Positions 52,578-60,976 of a stretch of DNA of 64,000 nt are shown here, one piece after another (the first letter of the stretch is position 1; each line of letters begins with the position of its first letter). Source of the stretch: Roseateles depolymerans (lineage in GTDB: Bacteria > Pseudomonadota > Gammaproteobacteria > Burkholderiales > Burkholderiaceae_C). The notes beneath the pieces are model-generated. The model did no database searches, was not told the origin of the DNA, and was given only the letters and a program-made list of their open reading frames with translations. A program made the translations under genes and the position numbers. Location of the stretch: assembly GCA_003241055.1 (NCBI GenBank), contig QFOD01000007.1, positions 124,001-188,000 on the forward strand. The letters run 5' to 3'.

Positions 52578-53708
52578 TCAGCCCTGGAAGGCGCCCGGCT
52601 GCCGGGCCGGGCCGGCCAGCGCGACGCTGGTGTGCGGGTGGCGGTACTCGCGTGTCGGCTGCAGCCGCAGGCCGCCGCCCTCGCCCGCGTCCGCGGCCTT
52701 GCCGCGCAGCGCCGACTCCGGCCGCAGCCGATAGTCATCGCGCGTGGCCTGCACGAACTCGTCAAAATCCACGTTGAAGTTGGCCCGGCGCGTCCAGTAC
52801 GCGTCGGCCGCCAGGCGCGGCCCGCCCACCAGCAGGTTGTTGGCCAGCACCACCTCGGTCTGCGCCGGTTGCACCCGCAGCCAGATGCCCCCGCTGGGGC
52901 GCAGGTCCACGAGCGTGTTGTTCACCAGGTAGAGCGCCTGGCGCCCGGCGCTGGCGCCCTCGGCCCCCACCGAGATCACATGCGGGTTCTCGGTGGTCGA
53001 GCTCTGCTGGATCAGGTTGCCCATCACCACGCTGACGCCGCCGTTGGGCATCTCCAGCTCGTAGCTGGCACGTCCGCCGATCTCGTCGGTCAGGCGGTTG
53101 TAGAGGATGTGGTTGAGCGCCGCACGGCTCTTCAGCAGATGCCCCAGCAGACCGTGATGGAAGTAGCTGCCGCTGACAGCCAGCCGTTTGATCGCGCCGA
53201 CGTAAAGGTTGTGCGTATAGCCGTCGCGCAACGGGATGGGGCCGAACTCGCAGTCGACGATGTCCAGCTCGATGCTCGGATCGTTGGCGCTGAGCAGACC
53301 GTTCTCGTTGTCGCGGAAGCCGCATCCCAGCAGGCTCAGTGAACCGGCCTCCAGGCGTATGCCGGCGCCGTTGCGGTCGGGCACGGAGCAGCCGATGAAG
53401 TCGAAGCCCTCGATCCGCATGCGTTGGCCGCGGGTCACGAAGATGCCCTTGCCCTGCGCATGGGCGCCTGCGGCGACGAGGCGCACGCGGCCGCCCACCG
53501 CACGCAGGGTCAGGTCGTTCTGGGTCCAGACGGCCACGTCGCCGAAGTAGTCGTCCGCGTCCACCTCGATCAGCATGCCGTCGCGCGCCGCCTGTGCCGC
53601 GGCGGCCAGGCTCTTCACCGCATGGCGCACCCCCACCCTCAGCACCGGGCCGGCATGCGCCGCCCAGGGCAGCGCCGCCGCCGCCAGCAGGCAATCACGC
53701 CGCCGCAT
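52578..53708 (-). CDS. exported right-handed beta-helix protein
   Basis: A 376-residue protein with a twin-arginine-like N-terminus (MRRRDCLLAAAALPWAAHAG) and a long parallel beta-helix typical of pectate-lyase-like and polysaccharide-binding proteins: GMLIEVDADDYFGDVAVW, RIEGFDFIGC, IVDCEFGPI, SGSYFHHGL, LYLVNNTLVDL and VVLANNLLVGG are successive coils. No lyase active-site lysine or arginine can be assigned. The ATG lies two bases after the MOSC stop, so these two are co-transcribed. Function unknown; a secreted or periplasmic polysaccharide-related role is inferred. Confidence 0.8.
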   Translation of the reverse strand: MRRRDCLLAAAALPWAAHAGPVLRVGVRHAVKSLAAAAQAARDGMLIEVDADDYFGDVAVWTQNDLTLRAVGGRVRLVAAGAHAQGKGIFVTRGQRMRIEGFDFIGCSVPDRNGAGIRLEAGSLSLLGCGFRDNENGLLSANDPSIELDIVDCEFGPIPLRDGYTHNLYVGAIKRLAVSGSYFHHGLLGHLLKSRAALNHILYNRLTDEIGGRASYELEMPNGGVSVVMGNLIQQSSTTENPHVISVGAEGASAGRQALYLVNNTLVDLRPSGGIWLRVQPAQTEVVLANNLLVGGPRLAADAYWTRRANFNVDFDEFVQATRDDYRLRPESALRGKAADAGEGGGLRLQPTREYRHPHTSVALAGPARQPGAFQG

Positions 53709-53710
53709 GC

Positions 53711-54274
53711 TCAGGCCTTGCCAGACATCTTGGCCCGGAACCACTCGCGGATGCCGACCTCGCGAGGCCCCGGCAGCAGCTCGAAGGCCTCGCCCGCCGC
53801 CAGCGTGCCGGGCCGCTTCACCGCCAGGTAGAAGCCGCAGAAGCCGCTCTGCACCATCATCTTGGAGGCCTGCGAAAACCCCATCACCGCATTGAACTTG
53901 AAGCAGGGCTGCCGCGGCTCGGAGACGACCAGCTCGCAATCCGGGAAGCGCAGCACGTCCCCCTGCCAGACCTGCGCCTCCAGCAGGCCGCTGAGGGTCA
54001 GGTTTTCACCCAGCCCCCCGGACGACAGCTCGCCGTCGACCTTGGCCTGCGCGCGCACGGTGCGCCAGAACTCGTAGTGCTCCTGCGGATAGGCATAGAC
54101 CGCCTTGGCCGGGCCGCCGTGGTAGCGCGGATCGGCCTGCTCGTCCCCCGCCAGGCCCAGCTCGCCCACCGTGACGCGACCCTCGCACGGCTGCTTACGA
54201 ATGGCACTGGGCACCAGGCCCTGGGCGGTGAGTAAATCCTGCACGGCGGCAGTGTTGATGCTGACGACTTTGAT
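53711..54274 (-). CDS. MOSC-domain protein (YiiM-like) with a probable ATC start
   Basis: A 187-residue MOSC protein. KVVSINTAAVQDLL, GRVTVGELGLAGDEQADPRYHG, GPAKAVYAYPQEHYEFW and GENLTLSGLLEAQVWQGDVLRF are the conserved blocks, and PRQPCFKFNAVMG carries the signature cysteine that handles molybdenum-cofactor sulfur or N-hydroxylated substrates. Relatives begin M-K-V-x-S-V/I-N, but here that first codon is ATC at 54274, five bases after a perfect GGAGG (54284-54280). No ATG or GTG is found in frame before the conserved start; the only earlier alternatives are CTG and TTG codons without ribosome sites. Confidence 0.82.
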   Translation of the reverse strand: MKVVSINTAAVQDLLTAQGLVPSAIRKQPCEGRVTVGELGLAGDEQADPRYHGGPAKAVYAYPQEHYEFWRTVRAQAKVDGELSSGGLGENLTLSGLLEAQVWQGDVLRFPDCELVVSEPRQPCFKFNAVMGFSQASKMMVQSGFCGFYLAVKRPGTLAAGEAFELLPGPREVGIREWFRAKMSGKA

Positions 54275-54386
54275 GGCGGCCTCCGCAGGGCGGAACAGGG
54301 CCGTGCAGTATCTGCGAGAAGACCCGCTGGGCAGGCTGGCGGGGCGAATGCACACTGCGCCGCGCAAGCCTGTTGGGGAGAAGACC

Positions 54387-56192
54387 TTGCCTTTTGTGAC
54401 AGCTAGCAATCTGCGGCGCGATTACGACGTGATCGTCGTCGGCTCCGGTGCCGGCGGCGGCCAGACGGCCTACACCCTCGCGATGGAGGGCGTGCGCGTG
54501 CTGATGCTGGAGGCCGGCCGCCACTACGACCCGGCGCGCGAGACGCCGATGTTCCAGACCAATGCCGACGCCCCGCTGCGCGGCGCCGGCACGCCGGACA
54601 AGCCCTTCGGCTTCTACGACGCCACGGTGGACGGCGGCTGGCAGGTGCCCGGCGAGCCCTACACCCAGGCCAGCCCCGACGAAACCCAGCGCTTCGACTG
54701 GTGGCGCGCGCGCATGCTGGGTGGCCGCACCAACCACTGGGGCCGCATCTCGCTGCGCAACGGCCCCTACGATTTCAAGCCGCACAGCCGCGACGGCCTG
54801 GGCTTCGACTGGCCCATCAGCTATGAAGACCTGGCCCCCTACTACGACAAGGTCGAGATGCTGGTGGGCATCTACGGCAGCAACGAGGGGCTGGAGAACA
54901 CGCCCGACTCGCCCGAGGGCGTGCTGCTGCCGCCACCCAAGGCGCGGGTGGGCGAGCTGCTGGTGAAGCAGCGCGGCGCGGGCCTGGGCGTGCCGGTCGT
55001 GCCCATCCACCGCGCGGTGCTGACCCGACCGCTAGACCACAAGACCCTGCCGGCGCGGCTACACCCCGGCAACCCCAATGCGCAGCGCATCCTGGCGGCC
55101 GACATGCAGCGCCGCGCAGCCTGCTTCTGGGCCACGCCCTGCTCGCGCGGCTGCTCGATACGCGCGACCTACCAGTCGCCCGCCGTGCACCTGCCGCCGG
55201 CGCTGGACACCGGCAAGCTCGACATCGTCTGCGACGCCATGGCCTACGAGGTCATGCTGGGCAAGAACGGCAAGGCCCGCGGCGTGCGCTTCGTCGACAA
55301 GACCACCGGCCGGCACGAGGAGGCCCATGCCCGCGTGGTGGTGCTGGCCGCCAGCGCGGCCGAGACGGCGCGCCTGCTGCTCAACAGCCGCTCCGCCAGC
55401 TTCCCCGACGGCCTGGCCAACTCCAGCGGCAAGGTGGGCCGCTACCTGATGGACACCGTAGGCTCCGACCTGAGCGGCCAGATCCCGCTGCTGGAGAACC
55501 TGCCACCCCACAACGAGGACGGCGCCGGCGGCTCCCACCTGTACGCGCCCTGGTGGCTGTACGGCCCCCAGCTCAAGGGCGAACTGGGCTTTGCCCGCGG
55601 CTATCACATCGAACTCGGCACCGGCCGGCGCATGCCCGGCATGGGCACGGGCGCGGGCCTGCAGTGGCTCAACGGCGGCGGCAGCTACGGCGCGAAGTTC
55701 AAGCAGGACGTGCGCCGCTACTACGGCTCCTTCGTCTACTTCTCGGGCCGCGGCGAGATGATCCCCAACGAGCAGTCCTTCTGCGAGATCGACCCCGCGG
55801 TGAAGGACCGCTGGGGCATCCCGGTGCTGCGCTTTCACTGGCAGTGGAGCGAGCACGAGACCCGCCAGGCCGCCCACATGCAGAAGACCTTCGCGGCCCT
55901 CGTCGAGGCCATGGGCGGCAAGGTGCAGGGCGGGCCCGAGCTGAACGGCGCCAAGGCGATTGCGTCCGGCGGCTCCATCATCCACGAGGTGGGCGGCGCC
56001 ATCATGGGCGCCGACCGCCGCCGCTCGGTCACCAACCGCTGGGGCCAGACCTGGGACGTGCCCAACCTCTTCGTGGCCGATGGCGCCACCTTCGCGTCCA
56101 ACGCCGACAAGAACCCCACGCTCACCATCATGGCGCTGGCCTGGCGCACGGCCGACCACATCGTCGAACGCCTGCGCCGCAAGGAGATCTGA
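54387..56192 (+). CDS. GMC-family FAD-dependent oxidoreductase
   Basis: A 601-residue flavoprotein of the glucose-methanol-choline family. The dinucleotide-binding loop VIVVGSGAGGGQTAYTLA lies at residues 15-32, followed by VLMLEAGRHYDP, GGRTNHWGRISLR, and the C-terminal active site ASGGSIIHEVGGAIMGAD, then NLFVADGATFASNADKNPTLTI. There is no signal peptide; export is expected to ride on the Tat signal of the next gene product. The start is taken as TTG 54387 behind GGGGAG; an ATG at 54348 is the alternative. With the next two genes it suggests oxidation of a glycoside at C3. Confidence 0.9.
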   Translation: MPFVTASNLRRDYDVIVVGSGAGGGQTAYTLAMEGVRVLMLEAGRHYDPARETPMFQTNADAPLRGAGTPDKPFGFYDATVDGGWQVPGEPYTQASPDETQRFDWWRARMLGGRTNHWGRISLRNGPYDFKPHSRDGLGFDWPISYEDLAPYYDKVEMLVGIYGSNEGLENTPDSPEGVLLPPPKARVGELLVKQRGAGLGVPVVPIHRAVLTRPLDHKTLPARLHPGNPNAQRILAADMQRRAACFWATPCSRGCSIRATYQSPAVHLPPALDTGKLDIVCDAMAYEVMLGKNGKARGVRFVDKTTGRHEEAHARVVVLAASAAETARLLLNSRSASFPDGLANSSGKVGRYLMDTVGSDLSGQIPLLENLPPHNEDGAGGSHLYAPWWLYGPQLKGELGFARGYHIELGTGRRMPGMGTGAGLQWLNGGGSYGAKFKQDVRRYYGSFVYFSGRGEMIPNEQSFCEIDPAVKDRWGIPVLRFHWQWSEHETRQAAHMQKTFAALVEAMGGKVQGGPELNGAKAIASGGSIIHEVGGAIMGADRRRSVTNRWGQTWDVPNLFVADGATFASNADKNPTLTIMALAWRTADHIVERLRRKEI

Positions 56193-56195
56193 CCC

Positions 56196-56816
56196 ATGGA
56201 CCGCCGCAGTTCCCTGCAATGGATGCTGGCCGCCAGCGCGGCCGCCGGCTCGCCCGCGTTCGCCAAGCCCGCCACCCCCGCGCCGGCCCAGGCCCGCCGC
56301 ACCGGCACCGACCCCGACCTCACCCGCAGCTACGCGCCCGGCGAGCTCTGGCCGCTGAGCTTCACCGAGCGCGAGCGCCGCTGCGCGGCCGCCCTGTGCG
56401 CACTCGTCATCCCCGCCGACGAGCACTCGCCCAGCGCCGCCGAGCTGCAGGTGCAGGTCTTCATCGACGAATGGATCAGCGCGCCCTACCCCGGCCAGCA
56501 GAAGGACCGCGCCACCATCCTGCAAGGCCTGGCCTGGCTGGATGGCGAATCGCAGCGCCGCTTCGGCACGGCCTTCGCCGATGCGGCGCCCGCGCAGCAA
56601 GCCGCGCTGGCCGACGCGCTCGCGGTGCAGCCGCCGGCCGACCCGGCGCTGGCCGAGGCCGCGCGCTTCTTCGCGCGCTTCCGCGACCTCACCGCCGGCG
56701 GTTTCTACACCACGCCCGCCGGCATGAAGGACCTGGGCTTCGTCGGCAACACCCCCAGCAAGGAATTCGCCGGCCCCCCCGAGGCCGTGATCCAACTCGT
56801 CGGTCTCAAGCCATGA
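56196..56816 (+). CDS. gluconate 2-dehydrogenase subunit 3 family protein (Tat-exported partner)
   Basis: A 206-residue protein with a twin-arginine signal (MDRRSSLQWMLAASAAAGSP) and the body of the gluconate 2-dehydrogenase subunit 3 family: FTERERRCAAALCALVIPAD, QVFIDEWISAPYPGQQKDRA, FYTTPAGMKDLGFVGNTPSKEF. Such subunits pair with a GMC flavoprotein and carry it through the Tat pathway. It starts four bases after the flavoprotein gene and overlaps the next gene by four bases, so the three proteins are made together. Confidence 0.9.
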   Translation: MDRRSSLQWMLAASAAAGSPAFAKPATPAPAQARRTGTDPDLTRSYAPGELWPLSFTERERRCAAALCALVIPADEHSPSAAELQVQVFIDEWISAPYPGQQKDRATILQGLAWLDGESQRRFGTAFADAAPAQQAALADALAVQPPADPALAEAARFFARFRDLTAGGFYTTPAGMKDLGFVGNTPSKEFAGPPEAVIQLVGLKP

Positions 56817-57490
56817 ACAAGCGCCAACTGCTCCAAGCCTCCCTGATCCCGCTGGCCCTGCTGGCCGGCTGCAGCACCATGCCCACCACCCCGCAACCCA
56901 ACACCCTGAGCCCGGCCGAGCAGGCTTCGGGCTGGCAGCTGCTGTTCGACGGCCAGACGCTGGACGGCTGGCGCGCCAGCGACCAGCCCGGCACCTTCAG
57001 CGTGAAGGACGGCGAGATCGTCGTTCGCGGCCCGCGCTCCCACCTGTTCTACGTCGGCCCGGTGGCCGGCCACCAGTTCCGCGACTTCGAGCTCAGCGTC
57101 GAGCTCAAGACCTGGCCCCAGGCCAACTCCGGCGTCTACTTCCACACCGAATGGCAGGCGGTGGGCTGGCCGGCCAAGGGCTACGAGGTGCAGGTGAACA
57201 ACTCCCACAGCGACCCCAGCCGCACCGGCGGCCTGTGGGGCGTGGTGGACTATCCCAAGGTCACCGCGCCGGACGGCGAATGGCAGACGCTGACCATCCG
57301 CGTGGAGGGCCAGCATGTGACCACCCGCATCAACGGCCAACTCATCGTCGACTACACCGAGCCTGCCAACCCACCGCGCGCCAAGGGGCTGGAGCAACGC
57401 CTGCTGAAGAGCGGCACCTTCGCGCTGCAGGGCCACGACCCCGGCAGCGAGACCCACTTCCGCAACATCAAGGTGCGGGTGCTGCGCTGA
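56813..57490 (+). CDS. DUF1080 (3-keto-disaccharide hydrolase type) lipoprotein
   Basis: A 225-residue lipoprotein (LLAGCSTMP) whose body is the DUF1080/PF06439 fold: GWQLLFDGQTLDGWRASDQP, DGEIVVRGPRSHLFY, DFELSVELKTWPQANSGVYF, VQVNNSHSDPSRTGGLWGVV and HFRNIKVRVL. Members of this family in 3-keto-glycoside pathways cleave or eliminate glycosidic bonds after C3 oxidation. Its place directly behind a GMC oxidoreductase and its Tat partner (ATGA overlap) supports that role in the periplasm. The sugar substrate is unknown. Confidence 0.88.
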   Translation: MNKRQLLQASLIPLALLAGCSTMPTTPQPNTLSPAEQASGWQLLFDGQTLDGWRASDQPGTFSVKDGEIVVRGPRSHLFYVGPVAGHQFRDFELSVELKTWPQANSGVYFHTEWQAVGWPAKGYEVQVNNSHSDPSRTGGLWGVVDYPKVTAPDGEWQTLTIRVEGQHVTTRINGQLIVDYTEPANPPRAKGLEQRLLKSGTFALQGHDPGSETHFRNIKVRVLR

Positions 57491-57529
57491 GACCCCGCAC
57501 AGCCTGAGCCTGCGGTTCTCGTGACGCCC

Positions 57530-58156
57530 ATGCGCCGCCTCACCCTGGTCCGCCATGGCCAGAGCCTCGCCAACGCCGGCGGGGTCACCATGAAGCACGC
57601 CGACATCCCGCTGACCGAACTCGGCTGGCAGCAGGCCGCCGCCGTGGCCCTGCAGCTGCCGCCCACGCCCAGCGAGGTGCTGTGCTCGCCCTTCCTGCGC
57701 GCGCTGGACACGTCCAGGCCCTGCTGCGAGCGGCTAGCCATCCAGGCCCGGCCGCTGGCGGAGCTGCAGGAGATGGACGCCATCGCCCACCAGCTGCTCG
57801 CCGGCATGACCGGCGAGCAGCGCCGCCCCATCGCCGACGCCTACTGGGCCGAGGCCGACCCGGCACGGCGCATGGGCGAGCAGGCCGAGACCTTCCAGGA
57901 GTTCGCCGCCCGCGTGCGCCGCTTTCGCCAGCACCACATGCCGGCGCTGTCCGCGGAGGTCGTGGCCTTCGGCCATGGCATCTGGATCAGCATGCTGATC
58001 TGGCAGCTGCTCGGCTTCGGCAGCGACAGCTCTGCCGACATGCAGGCCTTCCGCCGCTTCCAGCTCGGCCTGCCCATGGCCAACACCGCGATCTACCGCT
58101 TCGACGAGCTCCCGGGCGGACGCTGGCTGCCGCAGGTGAGCGGCCCGGTGGATTGA
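57530..58156 (+). CDS. histidine phosphatase family protein
   Basis: A 208-residue phosphoglycerate-mutase-like phosphatase. LTLVRHGQSLANAG supplies the catalytic RHG histidine, SPFLRALDTSRPCC the conserved arginine, and VVAFGHGIWISMLI the second histidine. The substrate may be a sugar phosphate, a phosphorylated nucleotide or a protein; nothing in the sequence decides this. An ATG at 57530 is preferred to the GTG nine bases earlier. It follows the DUF1080 gene by 39 bases, so it may be the tail of that operon or independent. Confidence 0.85.
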   Translation: MRRLTLVRHGQSLANAGGVTMKHADIPLTELGWQQAAAVALQLPPTPSEVLCSPFLRALDTSRPCCERLAIQARPLAELQEMDAIAHQLLAGMTGEQRRPIADAYWAEADPARRMGEQAETFQEFAARVRRFRQHHMPALSAEVVAFGHGIWISMLIWQLLGFGSDSSADMQAFRRFQLGLPMANTAIYRFDELPGGRWLPQVSGPVD

Positions 58157-58335
58157 CCCCGCCCGCCCTGAAACATGGCCTCATGACCGTTTTGCATACC
58201 CCCCGCATCTCGGCGAGTTACGGCGTGGTTACATTGGCCCAAGAATCGGCTCCCCAGCCGCCTTGAGTGCCATTAGGCCAGCCCCGCGCCCGTCACGGGC
58301 CTGCCCCAATCGCACTTCAACTGATTGGGAACGCC

Positions 58336-60234
58336 ATGAACCAACCCGTGATGCAGGGCCTCAACCTGAACCTGCCCTCCTATGTCCAGCACCCGCGGCT
58401 GATCGCCTGGGTGGCGGAGATCGCCGCGCTCACCGAGGCCGCGTCGGTCTACTGGTGCGACGGCAGCACCGAGGAGTACCAGCGCCTGTGCAACCAGCTG
58501 GTGGCCGCCGGTACCTTCAAGAAACTCAACCCCGAGCTGCGCCCGGGCAGCTTCCTGGCCAATTCCGACCCCAGCGACGTCGCCCGCGTGGAGGACCGCA
58601 CCTTCATCTGCACCCCGCAGAAGGACGACGCCGGCCCCACCAACAACTGGATGGCACCCGCAGAGATGCGCGCGCTGCTGCAGACAGGTGACAACGCCCT
58701 CTTCAAGGGCAGCATGCGCGGCCGCACGCTCTATGTCGTGCCCTTCAGCATGGGCCCGCTGGGCAGCCCCATCGCCCACATCGGCGTGGAGCTGAGCGAC
58801 AGCCCCTATGTGGCCGTCAACATGCGCCTGATGACCCGCATGGGCCGCGCGGTGCTGGACGTGCTGGGCACTGATGGCGAATTCGTGCCCTGCGTGCACA
58901 CCGTGGGCGCCCCGCTGCAGGCCGGCCAGGCCGACGTGCCCTGGCCCTGCAACAAGACCAAGTACATCGTCCACTACCCCGAGACCCGCGAGATCTGGAG
59001 CTATGGCTCGGGCTATGGCGGCAACGCGCTGCTGGGCAAGAAGTGCTTTGCGCTGCGCATCGCGTCGACCATGGGCCGTCAGGCTGCTGAGGGGCCCTCC
59101 GGTAGCCCGGGCTGGCTGGCCGAGCACATGCTGGTGCTGGGTGTGCAAAGCCCGGCCGGCAAGAAATACCACGTGGCCGCGGCCTTCCCCAGCGCCTGCG
59201 GCAAGACCAACTTCGCGATGCTGATCCCGCCCAAGGCCTTTGCCGGCTGGAAGGTCACCACCATCGGCGACGACATCGCCTGGATCAAGCCGGGCGCCGA
59301 CGGGCGCCTGTACGCGATCAACCCTGAGGCCGGCTACTTCGGCGTCGCGCCGGGCACCAACGCCCACACCAACCCCAACTGCATGGCCAGCCTGGAGCGT
59401 GACGTGATCTTCACCAACGTCGCGCTGACCGATGACGGCGACGTGTGGTGGGAGGGCATGACGGACACCCCGCCGGCCCACTGCATCGACTGGCAGGGCA
59501 AGGACTGGACCCCGGCCATCGCCAAGGAAACCGGCGCCAAGGCTGCGCACCCCAATGCGCGCTTCACGGTGGCCGCCACCAACAACCCGGCGCTGGACGC
59601 GAACTGGGACAACCCGGCCGGCGTGCCCCTCGACGCCTTCATCTTCGGCGGCCGCCGCTCCACCACGGTGCCGCTGGTGACCGAGGCGCGCGACTGGACC
59701 GAGGGCGTCTACATGGCCGCCACCATGGGCTCCGAGACCACGGCCGCGGCCGCCGGCCAGCAGGGCGTGGTGCGCCGCGACCCGTTCGCGATGCTGCCCT
59801 TCATGGGCTACAACATGAGCGACTACTTCCAGCACTGGCTGGACCTGGGCGCCAAGCTGGCCGCATCGGGCGCCACCCTGCCCAGGATCTACTGCGTGAA
59901 CTGGTTCCGCAAGGGCGACGACGGCCGGTTCGTCTGGCCCGGTTACGGCGAGAACATGCGCGTGCTGAAGTGGATGCTGGACCGCCTCGAGGGCACGGGC
60001 GGCGGCGACGAGCATGTGTTCGGCGTCACGCCCAACTACGGCGACCTCAACTGGGATGGCCTGGCCTTCACCCCGGCCCAGTTCGACACCGTCACCCGCA
60101 TCGACGCGGCCGAGTGGCATGCCGAGATGAAGCTGCACGATGAGCTGTTCAAGCAACTTGCCCACCATCTGCCGGCCGCGCTGCCGGCGGTGAAGGCCCG
60201 CATCGAGCAGCAGTTGCTGAAGGAAGTCGGCTGA
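58336..60234 (+). CDS. pckG: phosphoenolpyruvate carboxykinase (GTP)
   Basis: PckG converts oxaloacetate and GTP to phosphoenolpyruvate, CO2 and GDP, the first step of gluconeogenesis. The 632-residue enzyme has YVVPFSMGPLGSPIAHIGVE, the PEPCK P-loop AFPSACGKTNFAML, the metal site GDDIAWIKPGADGRLYAINPEAGYFGVAPGT, NPNCMASL and FGGRRSTTVPLV, all of the GTP-type class. The cysteine in the P-loop is the reactive one. The start at 58336 gives MNQPVMQGLNL. A strong intrinsic terminator follows. Confidence 0.97.
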   Translation: MNQPVMQGLNLNLPSYVQHPRLIAWVAEIAALTEAASVYWCDGSTEEYQRLCNQLVAAGTFKKLNPELRPGSFLANSDPSDVARVEDRTFICTPQKDDAGPTNNWMAPAEMRALLQTGDNALFKGSMRGRTLYVVPFSMGPLGSPIAHIGVELSDSPYVAVNMRLMTRMGRAVLDVLGTDGEFVPCVHTVGAPLQAGQADVPWPCNKTKYIVHYPETREIWSYGSGYGGNALLGKKCFALRIASTMGRQAAEGPSGSPGWLAEHMLVLGVQSPAGKKYHVAAAFPSACGKTNFAMLIPPKAFAGWKVTTIGDDIAWIKPGADGRLYAINPEAGYFGVAPGTNAHTNPNCMASLERDVIFTNVALTDDGDVWWEGMTDTPPAHCIDWQGKDWTPAIAKETGAKAAHPNARFTVAATNNPALDANWDNPAGVPLDAFIFGGRRSTTVPLVTEARDWTEGVYMAATMGSETTAAAAGQQGVVRRDPFAMLPFMGYNMSDYFQHWLDLGAKLAASGATLPRIYCVNWFRKGDDGRFVWPGYGENMRVLKWMLDRLEGTGGGDEHVFGVTPNYGDLNWDGLAFTPAQFDTVTRIDAAEWHAEMKLHDELFKQLAHHLPAALPAVKARIEQQLLKEVG

Positions 60235-60260
60235 CGGCGCTCGAGCCGCCGTCACCGTTG

Positions 60261-60284
60261 AGGGCGCCCGCGGGCGCCCTTTTT
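60261..60284 (+). terminator. intrinsic terminator after pckG
   Basis: AGGGCGCCCG and CGGGCGCCCT form a 10-bp self-complementary stem followed at once by TTTTT. It ends the pckG transcript. 60285-60450 contains nothing else I can name. Confidence 0.85.
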
Positions 60285-60450
60285 GATGCGCAGCCGGCTC
60301 GGGCCCGCCCATTCGGTTTGGCGATGTAACGGGGGTCAGTTCTCTCCTACAGCCTGGCGCAGCCTCGTCCGGCGGGCCGCACGAGGCCCGGCGCCTAGAT
60401 TCATGTCCAAGGCGGCGCACCCGGCGCCACCGATCCAGAAAGGACAGGAC

Positions 60451-60771
60451 ATGAAGTTTTCTCCCATCGCCTCGCTGATCGTTGCATCCGCACTGATCGC
60501 ACCGCTGGCCGTCCAGGCCCAGGAGCAGCCCGCCAGCCCTGCCAAGGTCTGGGTCAAGGACTCCGTCGTGACCACCAAGATCAAGGCAAAGCTCGCCGCC
60601 GAGAAGGCCTCGTCGCTGGCCACCGTCCATGTGGAAACCGACGCCGAGGGCTATGTGCAGCTCAGCGGCAAGGTGGCCTCCGCCGTCGACAAGGACACGG
60701 CCGAGCGCATCGCCCGCTCCGTCGACGGCGTGAAGCTGGTGGACAACCAGCTGGTCATCGCCGGCAAGTAA
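60451..60771 (+). CDS. BON-domain exported protein
   Basis: A 106-residue periplasmic protein with a signal peptide (MKFSPIASLIVASALIAPLA) and one BON domain: VWVKDSVVTTKIKAKLAAE, VHVETDAEGYVQLSGKVAS, AERIARSVDGVKLVDNQL. BON domains bind phospholipid surfaces and appear in stress-related proteins such as OsmY. AAAGGA before the ATG supports the start. It stands alone between pckG and the acyltransferase. Confidence 0.88.
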   Translation: MKFSPIASLIVASALIAPLAVQAQEQPASPAKVWVKDSVVTTKIKAKLAAEKASSLATVHVETDAEGYVQLSGKVASAVDKDTAERIARSVDGVKLVDNQLVIAGK

Positions 60772-60834
60772 GCCCATCACCGGGCGGGGCGGCCCCGTAA
60801 GACCTGGCGCCCACCGGGTCGCCAGGGGCCGCCA

Positions 60835-60848
60835 CTTTGTGAACAAAG
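60835..60848. promoter_or_regulatory. 14-bp palindrome, candidate operator
   Basis: CTTTGT-GA-ACAAAG is a perfect inverted repeat in the gap between the BON gene and the acyltransferase. A related shorter palindrome lies 34 bp downstream, centre to centre. Confidence 0.4.
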
Positions 60849-60870
60849 GTTTCGCCGGCCCGACAAACCA

Positions 60871-60880
60871 CTTGAACAAG
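60871..60880. promoter_or_regulatory. 10-bp palindrome, candidate operator half of a pair
   Basis: CTTG-AA-CAAG shares the sense and core (TTGxxxCAA) with the upstream 14-bp palindrome. The two are about three helical turns apart and just upstream of the TAGAAT at 60915. Confidence 0.35.
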
Positions 60881-60914
60881 GGTGGAGCCACCGGGTTTGC
60901 CCGTAGCGACTGGC

Positions 60915-60970
60915 TAGAATTTCACATCTTCTCCGCCTCGGGCCTGCGCAGTGCGCGGGCCCGAGCTTTT
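60915..60970 (+). promoter_or_regulatory. short leader: -10 element and intrinsic terminator before the acyltransferase
   Basis: TAGAAT (60915-60920) would start transcription near 60927. Within 45 bases, CTCGGGCC (60937-60944) pairs with GGCCCGAG (60958-60965) around an inner hairpin and is followed by CTTTT, an intrinsic terminator ending just six bases before the acyltransferase ATG. It may be an attenuator or the end of a tiny RNA. Confidence 0.5.
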
Positions 60971-60976
60971 AGCGCC

